Below are positions 11,841 to 22,400 of a stretch of DNA of 64,000 bases, piece by piece. The notes below the pieces were generated by a model. It saw only the letters and a program-made list of their open reading frames with translations. It ran no database searches and had not been told where the DNA came from. The position numbers and the translations under genes were made by a program. Numbering within the stretch: position 1 is the stretch's first letter; each line of letters starts with the position of its first letter. Source of the stretch: Incurvaria masculella (Eukaryota > Arthropoda > Insecta > Lepidoptera > Incurvariidae); assembly GCA_946894095.1 (NCBI GenBank), contig OX335663.1, positions 1,736,001 through 1,800,000 on the forward strand, written 5' to 3'.

Positions 11841-11970
11841 AAGTAAAAAAAAACTGTAACCCGACTACTGAACCGTAATAAACAAGGTACGTGCTGTTTG
11901 TTAAAACCAATAAAACTTATTTCTTACCTTTTAGTAGTCGGGTTACAGTTTTTTAAACTTTTTTTTTATG
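11841..11970. mobile_element. Small foldback element
   Basis: AACTGTAACCCGACTACT (11851-11868) is exactly inverted by AGTAGTCGGGTTACAGTT (11933-11950), with T/A-rich extensions on both sides. The rest of 11463-11995 is AT-rich with no gene. Confidence 0.75.
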
Positions 11971-12201
11971 TATGTAGACTAGGCGTGGAGGGTTAATCCC
12001 GCCCGGGTTGGTACTATCGTACTGAATGAAATATCCGATATGAAAGATAGAACCATTATGGAGCGCAGTTATAATCAATCTGATTTTTTGCGGCTTCTGG
12101 AAGTATCATTCATTCCGGTGCCATTCCGGAATTGTGGATTCGGAATGTAAATGCATTCCTGTTTGGATACGGAACGACTATCACTGCTCCAAAAAGCCTT
12201 T

Positions 12202-12570
12202 TTTTATGTTACTGGACATGAATGGCTAATACCAAACTGACCGTCAGATATTAGCCTAACACACCACATGGGAACTAGGTGCCATGCCAGGACCTTCCTT
12301 ATATTGCTCGGCTACATTGAACTGGATGGAAAACACGGACAGTTTTTATTGCCGCTTCGTTTATTCAATGCGATGGTACCAACCCGGGCGAGATTAACCC
12401 TATCACCTAGTAAGTAAGGAAGGGGACCTACAGCTTTACGTGGAATCCGAACCACGGCCGGCCTCAACGGTTGAGAATGGTCACCCATCCAGAACCTAGC
12501 CGCGCTCAGAGGTGCTTCACCAAAATTATCTCATCGCAAGGCGTCGCGCCACTGGGCTACCGAGGCTGAC
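12202..12570 (-). mobile_element. SINE with a diverged head
   Basis: The body is the same as in the 5S-headed copies, but the head lacks the clean 5S A-box. On the - strand it reads TAGCCCAGTGGCGCGACGCC, then a diverged stretch, then TTCTGGATGGGTGACC, and later GGTTCGGATTCC, which resembles a tRNA B box. Confidence 0.7.
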
Positions 12571-12633
12571 AACACTGTTGTGTTACCTGGATCGTAAATA
12601 TTCCATTTTGTTTAATCCGGCTCGAACAAGGGA

Positions 12634-12690
12634 CTTTTCTACGTAATTGGACATGGATGGCTAATGCCACACTCACCGATATTAGCCCAA
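12634..12690 (-). mobile_element. SINE tail fragment
   Basis: It contains GGACATGGATGGCTAATGCC and a partial body. Confidence 0.55.
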
Positions 12691-12875
12691 CCACGGATAG
12701 AGGAAAAAAAGTAGGAACTGCGGTAATAATGCCCGCCCGCCCGTCACCAATCATGCCACCGCGCGGGAATGGGATAATGCGTTCGTCAGGTCAACTCCCA
12801 CCCCCAGCCCTCGAGCACGTCTGCGACTATGCTTGCGTGTGGCATGTACGTCTAAGGCTGTATATGACGCTAACC

Positions 12876-13315
12876 TCTAACAGCCGTATTCAGAGTGGGC
12901 GGACCAACTTTAATCCGCCGGACTAAAACAGTTTTTTCTATGGTTAGTCCGGTGCTAACCTCGTACTAAGTTTTGACAGCGTCTCTCTGAATCCGACTGC
13001 AAGATTTTTAGTTTTTATTTTTATCTCAGCGTCGCTTAAGAATAAATACCTGTGAGCAAATCTAAATATCAAAGGTATGACTGTAAAGCGGTTTTAATGC
13101 GTACCTTATATTAAAAAAAAAATTATTTGTACATAAACACTTATTCACTAGGTTCATACTAGTTTTTCAAGCTGGCGCTTGGAAACTATAAATGATCTAG
13201 GCAATTTTCTTTTTTGTGGTACAAGATTACTTATTTACCTAGCGAATAAGCGTCAAAAATATATTATTTCATTTCAAGACATTTTTGACAGGTGCTCAAT
13301 GAATACGACTGTAAG
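12876..13315. mobile_element. Foldback element (CAGYCGTATTCA arms)
   Basis: ACAGCCGTATTCAGAG at the left is inverted by GAATACGACTGTAAG at the right. Internal sequence is AT-rich. The arms are short and imperfect. Confidence 0.5.
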
Positions 13316-13490
13316 CCTAAGATAAATAGTAGTAACAGATAATTAGTCTTAGGCTGAGATAAATAGTCGTAACAGAAACTAAGACTAAGGAAAAGTAGTA
13401 CTTTGTGACGTCACTTTGCATTACTTTTAGATTTCGCCCATACAAAATGTGTCAAAGTGACGTCACAAAGTACTACTTTTCGTTATACTT
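13316..13490. mobile_element. Palindromic MITE with paired TGACGTCA, right end truncated
   Basis: GAGATAAATAGTCGTAACAG, then AGTAGTACTTTGTGACGTCA, and its inverse at 13454-13480. A complete copy is at 30497-30664. A second left-end piece precedes it (13317-13350). Confidence 0.75.
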
Positions 13491-13514
13491 ATTATACTTG
13501 TTATACTTATATTC

Positions 13515-13561
13515 GTCTAACTTAAGAACTCAAAGCGTCGCTTTGAGTTCTTAAGTTAGAC
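13515..13561. repeat. Perfect 23-bp-arm hairpin with a 1-base centre
   Basis: GTCTAACTTAAGAACTCAAAGCG in two parts (GTCTAACTTAAG, AACTCAAAGCG), a single T, then the exact reverse complement. No mismatch occurs in 23 pairs. Flanks extend the symmetry weakly. Confidence 0.9.
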
Positions 13562-14869
13562 AAATATTCATAAACTTTCACAAAAAAAGTTTGAACCCAG
13601 AATATTAGCGTAAGTTATTTACCGTTTTAAATATAGCTAGACCACCATAATTCCTAAACCTTTTCAAAGGTAACTCTGTTTCTTTCAAATCAGTTTTATC
13701 TTCTTCGTATCGTCTATGTGTGCTCTATCCAATTATGTTTTTTTCTATTTTTATCTCTTACCCAACTATTGCGCAACTGGTTGCAATACAAGTTGCAGAT
13801 ACATATATTTATTCACGTTTTCACAGACTATATTTTCTTCTTGATAAACGATATCCCATATTTTATACGTAGATGTAACAATAGTATGGATTTAATTGTT
13901 TCAAACATAAAGAAACGTTATTATAACTGAATTCAATGTCAAGAACGATGTCAAAAGATTAATTTACCACCAGAAAATAATATCTCCTGTAATTACCACG
14001 TGCACACAGGAGGAAAATAAATGTACATGAGTATGAACATACGCAACCTCATACCTAATCATTTATCTTGTGGTGTTTGCGATTATCGGGTGCGTGTACC
14101 ATAATTAAGGTATTCATACCTTAATTTCAATCATAGTACCGGATCCCTTGGCTGTAATCAAGTGTGAACCCTTTTTGTACTTCCAATTAATTATGCAATA
14201 AGTACAATAATCTTTGATTATACACATTTATTGTAGCAACTCAATACACTAACAAGACTTCGGAAATGGTCATACTGTAAGGTAATACCCAGTGGCGCCT
14301 AGCAGGAGGGTTGTAATGGACGGCAAATAAAAATAAAAAACTTTCTGAACTGTAGAAACCAAAAAGCTACGATTTTAAAAAAAACATTAAATTCTATACT
14401 TTTACCTTGGTTACATATCAAACTATGAACGTTTTTTGTGATATTTCAATTTAATTGTAAATGACAAAGGCATAATGCTTTGTCATTTAAATTTATTGTT
14501 TGGATTTTTAACACATTTTTGGAATAGTTACAAAATGATGTAAGGCTCAAATGTATAGTTTTAAGATTTGTATGTGACAATTTATTGACTTTAAATGCAA
14601 ATATCTCTATAAATATAAGACAAACTGTTTTAGTGCAAGCTTGTCAAAACAATTCAACTGTTTTCATGTCTTGAGTCCTGTAAGCAGTTGTGAAATTGTA
14701 GGTGAATTACAATTGTACAGATTACAATGTCAAAGTAATGGACCTACCACTGTGTTCTTGCTTTATTTAATGCATGCGTTGTGATAACCCGGCTATAAAG
14801 AAAGATAACAGCGTACCGTAATTGTACGGTAATTCGAGGGTAAAGTGTAGTAGCAGACATGGCAACGCT
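13562..14869. other. Upstream of OSGIN, no gene recognised
   Basis: AT-rich. An inverted pair AAATGACAAAGGCAT / AATGCTTTGTCATTT lies at 14458-14488. A 70-codon ORF at 13718-13930 shows no motif. Confidence 0.4.
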
Positions 14870-14930
14870 TGCTACTTGACAGCTCGCTCATTCAGTCGTT
14901 CGGAAAACTTCGTGGCGTCCGGTCGTGTCC
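14870..14930 (+). promoter_or_regulatory. Putative TATA-less OSGIN core promoter (Inr + DPE)
   Basis: TTCAGTCG at 14891-14898 matches the arthropod initiator (TCAGT), with the A at 14894 as +1. GGTCG at 14921-14925 falls exactly at +28 to +32 and fits the downstream promoter element consensus RGWYV. No TATA box is seen about 30 bp upstream. It lies 1.5 kb before the OSGIN ATG, which would imply a noncoding first exon. The match is seen; assignment to OSGIN is inference. Confidence 0.5.
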
Positions 14931-16155
14931 TGTCAAACGCACCAATTAGTTGGTCGCGATTCGCACGTGAAGGTCGCGTGTTGGCCATCTAATTGCGGTG
15001 TGTCTTGTTTTTACACGCTATCATTGAAAATTTATCGGAGTCTGCGGGCAAGTTATTATGCAAGCAGTCATTCATTTAACTTCTCGGAAGTTATTTTGTT
15101 ATGCACTATGCTAAATTTAAGGAGTTAGAATGGGTTAAAAAAGTATCTGAATAATTGGAAATGGTGGTTTAAATTCCATTAACGTTATCTCCTGTTTTTT
15201 TGAAACTGTTTTGTAAAAAAAATATTGTGCATTCACGTGAAATTTTGTTTGATTAGATTGCGCATGTTTTGTATTATTTTATATTATGTCCATTCATTTA
15301 TAAAAATGTTGCTTGGCCAACTATTATCAAAAATATAAAAAAAACGTCGCATATATCCAGAAATATATTTCATTCGTTACCAGAAGAATTGTGCAGAATA
15401 ATAATAATAATAATAAATAATAAAAAGTAATCATAGGCTTTTCTTTACTGAAACCTTCAAAACCAAATATATTTGTTCTTTAGACTGAAAATTCAATCAG
15501 AATAATCGCCAACTTCAACTTGGTTCATTTAATTTTCTATACATATTCATAATAATGTACCTTTAACAAACTTTATATATTATATTCTAAACCTAATATT
15601 TTAAGAATAGGAGTAGTATACATACATTTCATAATAAACGAAATCCTAATTAATAATGTGAACACAATTGAAGAACTATGTATTACTCAAGACTATCATA
15701 TCTACGTTGTGTTCACTAATTGTAGAGTGTGTGTCCATACTATGTATCTGTTTGTTATTTTATTTTTACATGTTCTAACATATTACTCTGTAAGTGAACC
15801 TTATAAATAAATAAATAAATTACAATTAATTCATTATTACATTAGGTACATAGGCACCTTTAATCTTCTTTTTAATCTGATATTTATATTATATTCTTTT
15901 TTATTCTGTGATATATAGTCTACGTCACACTGGATTGAGTAATTTCACCAGGTTTTATTAATACATGATTGAATCTATTTCAGATTATGCTACTTAATTT
16001 TGTAATCACATCGCATAATCTCTTTCCCATTATCAGTTATCTTTCGAAAAGTCAGCTGTGAAAATAACACCTAGGCTGATCATAAAAAAATCGATTCAAT
16101 AAAATGATAATGTTTGGAAACTCGTTACTGTAACCTATTGTGTCTTTGTTCGCAG

Positions 16156-16407
16156 GTTATCAGACAATCGGTGGAAGAATTAAACAGTAAACATTAGTGT
16201 CTATGTGCTCAGTCAATATTGTAACATTAAAGATTGTCATATAAACCTTCCGAATTAGAGAAGTCCCTAGCATATTTACTGCGCTGGAGAACATTAAACG
16301 TTACTGTGATAACCATAGACATTTTTTACATCGGTCAAATCCAGTGTTGCTAGGTGGTACGAAATAACCGGGAGTTCTGTGCATACTTGTAGTGTTAAAA
16401 TAAAAAA
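16156..16407 (+). other. Putative OSGIN 5'UTR exon with a short upstream ORF
   Basis: A good acceptor (TTTGTTCGCAG) ends at 16155 and leads without interruption to the coding ATG at 16408. If transcribed, it carries a 13-codon upstream ORF at 16203-16244 that ends before the main ATG. The sequence just before the ATG (AAAAAAATG) is an insect-like start context. Confidence 0.4.
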
Positions 16408-16480
16408 ATGAGGGACCTGTGCAAGCCGTGCCACCACTGCGTGTCCGAGGACGCGGTCTACAAAGAGGTCGTCGTCATCG
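16408..16480 (+). CDS. OSGIN1: OSGIN coding exon 1
   Basis: 24 codons plus one base, from ATG to the donor GTGAGT. It encodes MRDLCKPCHHC followed by the first beta strand YKEVVVIG. The Cys-rich start (CKPCHHC) is notable. It ends in phase 1 inside the Gly codon that opens the GxGPSG motif. Confidence 0.9.
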
Positions 16481-19400
16481 GTGAGTAGCTCTTTCCCGCC
16501 ATTTTTAACAGTAGTTTCGAAATTTAAAAAAAATTAGAGCAGGCCCCTTTGTTTATTGTTGCGGGGGTTAACTAGAATCCACCATTTTTTAATAGAAGTT
16601 TCTCAAATGAAAAATAGAACACTTTGTTTATGATTTCGGCAGCTAACTAGAATCCACGTGAATGAATCAAATGCTTCCCAAACAGAGATGGTTTCTTGCG
16701 AAATAATTGAAAAACGCTTGATACATAACAAATCTGTGCAAATGTTCGCTGGGATGTCTGCGAAGTCGCAATCATTTATGGTCGAAGCGGCGCCGCATGG
16801 ACAAATACGAAATGGGAAGGCGTGTAGCGTCGTGGGTCATACAGTCACTTAAATAAGTGACACTTATCTAATTAATTAAGTCACTTATCTAATCTATGAT
16901 ATAGTCCAAACATCGCCCCCGAAATGCGTTTGCCAATTCTGTTCCCACCCACACGAATCTCCATACGTCTGCGTCTATTCTTTTTATTTATTTATTTTAT
17001 TTTAGACTAGCAGCCTAGGCAATTGTGTCTAAATCATATTCCAGTATGTTTATCACTTTCATGTTTGTGCCTTTTTTGTCCTGATGGTAGTTCACTTAGC
17101 CCCGATTGCACGAAGAGACGACCGAGTTAATCAATGTTCAAACACGTCACTTTTAGTGAACCGCATGGAGTTCCTTCCATCCAATTTCAATTTTCCAAAG
17201 TGACGTGTTCAATCGTATGTTGACGTTGATTTTGATTTTTTTGGCCTTTAGTCACATGCTTGTAATCTAAGAAAGTTTTGGTTATTGATTTTAGAATTCT
17301 GAAACAATTTGTTTAAGTTAGCGTCCAAACGATTTTTAAATTTATTGACATTATTTGCGTTGATTATGTCCTCAGGTAGTTTGTCCCAGTCCTCTACAAC
17401 TCTGTTGTTGATGAAGTGCTTGCGTACATTCGTCTTGTGCTCTGCTGTGTCCAGCTTCAAGCTGTGACCACGTATTTGAGGGTTTTTATTAAGACTGAAC
17501 AGCTCTTGCATGGCTTGGCAGTGGTATTTGGCTGGAAACATTTTGTCAACCTCGATTAGGTCAGCTCGTCTTGGTGTGGGATTTTTGTTCCTTTTCAAGA
17601 ATATCAACGTCCTTTGCGAACTAGGGTTGCCAAACTTGGAAAGCGTGGGGGTCGCATGTAAGACTTGTATATTTTTAGCATGACTTTCGGAGTAAGGTAA
17701 AGAAAGGATTTTCTGATGAGGTAAATTAAAGAATTGGCTCTTTTTCCTATCTTCGTGATGTGGGGTTCCCACTTCAAGTTATAGTTTTTCTAAGTCTCTT
17801 TGTTGGTACACATTACTTTGATGTTATTATATGGTAATGGTATTGCGGGTTCTGCTTTCCCAGGTGCAGGACAGAAAGAGAATTCACTTCTGAGAATTTA
17901 ATTTGATAAGCCAGTCCATTGAGCACTGATGAACTCTGTTCAGATCGCTTTGGAGCTTACCACTGTGGATATTGGGATTTGTAAAGCATTTTGAATCGTC
18001 CGCTAAAAAACTTTTATTGCATTTGAAGATTGTGTAGAGGTCGGCGTTGACCATGTTGAATAAGGTGGTTGAGATCATGGAATCTTGTGGGACACACTCC
18101 AGGCATGTTTCTTGTCTGATACTGCTTCACCAATTCTGACAGCAAGACGTCGTTCGTTTGAAAAGGCTTTTCTCCACTTTAGGTGTCCTCGAATATCAAC
18201 GTGCTCCAGTCAATGCAGTAGCTGGCCATGTAATTTTTTTAAGGTTGGTAGTTTTAAAATTGTGGGACAACGGGTCTCATGAATGCGCGCTAGATAGCAC
18301 ATCTTTCTTTTTATTATCTGAGGCCAATTTTGTAATGGGCACTTAGTTCCAGTTTATTATCGATCAGACCGCAATGTAGGCTTATTCTTGAAATTCAGTG
18401 CACAGGAATCAGGAATATTTCAGTCGAGAAAACCGCTTTCAAAGCGGTTGTCAAATTGGTTTTCTCGACGCAAAAGATTCCGAATCGCGGTATTTCAATG
18501 AGTCAAGGTTTTCCCATCGATACAATCGCTTTGAGAACCGCTATAAAAGCGGTTTTCTTAACTGAAATATTCCACATTCCTCGAGGCGAAATTGCAAGAA
18601 TTGGCCTGCTGAACCTGATCCGCCATTGTAAGCACTTTTTGCAATCGGATAGCGAAGACACTTCACGGACAGAAGCAATGTAACTAATAGCCGATTAGGC
18701 AGAAGTCTCGTGTACCTTTGTTTCTTGGTACCAATGTATTTTATGAAAAATGATCCAAACGGCAGTGACAATGTATCATGACCTTCATGTCGGTTTAATA
18801 TATCCGTGCTTAATCAGCCACGGTAATGATTGAGCTGAAAAAATTCTAAGTAGAACTGTAGATACCCTTCCTTACACTGGGTGGTGGGTGGTAGGACAGG
18901 GTTGGTATCATCGAATTTAATGAAAGATGGTCGTAAAATTGACCAGTTCAATGTGACCGTGCAATATAAGGACGACCCTGGCATGGCACCTAGTTCCCAT
19001 GTGGCGTGTTAGGCTAACATCATGACAGCAAGTGTGGTATTAGGCATTAGCGACGCATGTCCAGCGACAAAGGTGTCTTAACAGATGCGTGAGCCGTTCG
19101 GGTTATTTTACTATCCGTGTATCTGTGGTGGGGAATGCAAGCTTGTTACGATGCCCCCTATCAAGGAAACTCTTTTTAGGTCTCAACTCGTTTATTAATT
19201 TTGATAGGAGCACGTACAGATTTAAGTAAGAGTTCAAGGGGGTGGGTAAGTAATGTCCGTTGATCAGCAAACCTCTCTCGCACTACTTAGGCTTAAATTA
19301 GAGTCCTTGGCACTGCCTGGGCACTTAGCTGTCCGTCGGTGTGGCCGGCGCTAGGCGCACGGCTCCGAACGCAGCGTAGGCGTCAGCTGTCCGGGCAACG

Positions 19401-22400
19401 CAGCGGGATGAGAAATGTGGCGGCGAGTCGAGACGTCCGGGGCTCCAGGGGCGGCTCCGCAGTAGCGGCGGCACCCGGCGCTGGAGTCTGAGGCGCGGGA
19501 CCCAAGCCCGAGGATGGCTCGGCCCCGAGCGCAGCTGCCGGTTTCGCTGTCGCGTCCAAGGGCGACGCGATGCGTGTGCCGGGCTTGTACGCCTCGACAA
19601 GACCCTGAAGCGGATACAGGTAACCGTGTTTAGATGGTGGACGGGTCGCCTGTCGCTTCTAGGCGGCGAGTAGTGTGCGCGCGGACATCGTGCCAGGACT
19701 GATAAGTATGTTAGATAAGGCTGAGATTTGATACAGGTATCATTAAGAGATGATCGAGAGGGTTTGATTTAACGTGAAGCGTTTACATTACAGTATTCTT
19801 AGTATATTAGTACCTATTGACATGGCTCGGGTCAATGACACGAGGCCATTGTCATTTGCCATATTTAAGATTACATATATCGGAAATAAGAAGCTAATGG
19901 CGTTTGCTGACTCACCCACAACGATGGTGGAAGATCCTAAGCACTTTTATCGACGTGCAGCGCGAGATGTCGGCCGATACGTTTCAGAGGAGCTGTTGCT
20001 TCGTTCGTCGGTTGACAGAATGAATGTCGTCCCGGTTCTCTCTGACGTCTCGCCTGGCTGTCAAGTCTATGGATGCGTTCCGTCTAAGGTTGAGTCTATG
20101 TTGTCGAGTCACTAGTGAAAGTGAGTCGAGATACAGAGTGAAATGAGTGAAAGTGAGAACTTAATAAAAGCGAAGCGTTGTGACTATCAACAGGAATGCT
20201 TGCATTAATTGTTGACGCGTCACAAGCTCTTGTGTAGAGTATTGTTAGCATCTGTAGAACGGATCAGCTAAACGCCTGCTCTTTGGACTCGATGCAGCGC
20301 CGTGCCGTATGTCTCGTCTACGATCCGAACCCCTCGGGAAACCCTCAAACTCTGAAGAGATCTCTGGGGGATTCTTTCTGTGTGCTTTCATCTGTACAAC
20401 GTCCTCGGAGTTGCATAACGCTATCCTTCCGACCCCCCTCTACCTTTTCTCAACGCGTCACAGGCCACGAAAGATACATGCATGTCCACGCTTCTCCAAA
20501 TAGAACCTAGAAACGAGTATTCTATAAATCCTTTTTCCATAAGTAACGTATACTGTGGAAGGCTCTGCTTGCCGAGGTATGTCCCTCAAAGTACAACGTG
20601 TTACAATTTGTTTCTGGCACCTGGTCGGCCGGCATGTTTTTCACTGTCTCCGTGAAAGTTCGAAAGCCCATGCGCATCGTTAGGTGAGGGCCTGACCTAC
20701 GCTATAACTGGCCTCTTGGACTCGATTCAGCGCCGAGCCGTGCGTCTCGTTGATGACCCCGAGGTATCCCTGAATTTAGAGACCCTCCAAGGATGTAGGG
20801 TCTCTCTGTGTTCTATCATCTCCATCATGGAGAATGCTCTTACGGAGTTGTCCCTCTGTTCTACCATCGCTCAACGCGAAACAGGCAGGAAATTCAAACA
20901 CAATTTTTTTTCGTGTAACTGGACGTGGATGGCTAATACCACACCCGCAGTCATAGCCCAACGCACCGCATTCCCAAGGGAACTCGTTGTGTGATAAGAG
21001 TTTTAGCCGGCACTTCCGTCCTTGGTCCGCCGTCGGCGTCCACTTGAAGCGTACTCAAGCGGCGCGGAACTTCAGAAATGTTTTCCACTTTCTGGGAAAT
21101 GTAATACGAATAAAAAGGAACAGTACCCACTTCCCGTGAATACACTTGAAAATAACTGAAGCCCCACGCGCGAATGCACTTGCACCCCCAAGGCCTGGAC
21201 CGCATGATCTGAATAAAACCAGACGGACGGAATTTCTGTCTGTGTCGGAAACTACTGGATCAGTGAGTGAGTGCAAGTGAGGGTCCGGCCCATACACTTT
21301 CATATGCGATTCATAAAATTAATTCCGTCCGCCCGGTTTTATTCCGATCATGTCCTCCAGGCCTAAGCCGCTTGTTTGCTTGTCGTTTGTGTAGCGCGAA
21401 GCTTCCATTAGACTACCGCACTTGCCCGTCGCTTCGGGATGTTCACGAGACCTCTTCGTCTCCCCAGGCAACGGCCCGAGCGGCATCGTCACGTCGTTCA
21501 TGCTCTCCGGGCGCGTGCCATACCTGCGCGAGGTGCCTGCCGCGCTGCCGCTCGACGAGATGCTGCTGGCGCGGCTGCGCGCCGTGCCCGCCGGCCGGAG
21601 CCTCTACGACGCGCCGCTCGAGCGGCTCGCCGAGGGGCTCGAGGGGCGCAGCCGTAATCCGCTGCCGCTCCTGGTGAGTTAGCATCGTCGCTATGTTCAT
21701 GCTCTCCGGGCGCGTGCCGCACCTGCGCGAGGTGCCTGCCGCGCTGCCGCTCGACGAGATGCTGCTGGCGCGGCTGCGCGCCGTGCCCGCCGGCCGGAGC
21801 CTCTACGACGCGCCGCTCGAGCGGCTCGCCGAGGGGCTCGAGGGGCGCAGCCGTAATCCGCTGCCGCTCCTGGTGAGTTAGCATCGTCGCTATGTTCATG
21901 CTCTCCGGGCGCGTGCCGCACCTGCGCGAGGTGCCTGCCGCGCTGCCGCTCGACGAGATGCTGCTGGCGCGGCTGCGCGCCGTGCCCGCCGGCCGGAGCC
22001 TCTACGACGCGCCGCTCGAGCGGCTCGCCGAGGGGCTCGAGGGGCGCAGCCGTAATCCGCTGCCGCTCCTGGTGAGTTAGCATCGTCGCTATGTTCATGC
22101 TCTCCGGGCGCGTGCCGCACCTGCGCGAGGTGCCTGCCGCGCTGCCGCTCGACGAGATGCTGCTGGCGCGGCTGCGCGCCGTGCCCGCCGGCCGGAGCCT
22201 CTACGACGCGCCGCTCGAGCGGCTCACCGAGGGGCTCGAGGGGCGCAGCCGCAATCCGCTGCCGCTCCTGGTGAGTTCGCCCCGCTAGAACGTGTCACTC
22301 GAATGTAGTCATAATAGTTTTTAGATTAAATTAAATAGCGGTCGTGAAACGTGTGTGTGTGTTCGCTGGTTTGTTCAATCTTCACGGATGATGTTTGCAC

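Noticed and set aside
13454..13480. TGACGTCA sites as host cAMP-response elements
   Set aside because: They belong to a palindromic MITE present in two places, so their presence follows from the element rather than from a host regulatory region.
21697..22120. Arg/Ala-rich - strand ORFs of 74-133 codons across the exon-2 array
   Set aside because: They are antisense shadows of the GC-rich exon repeats and repeat with the 199-bp period.
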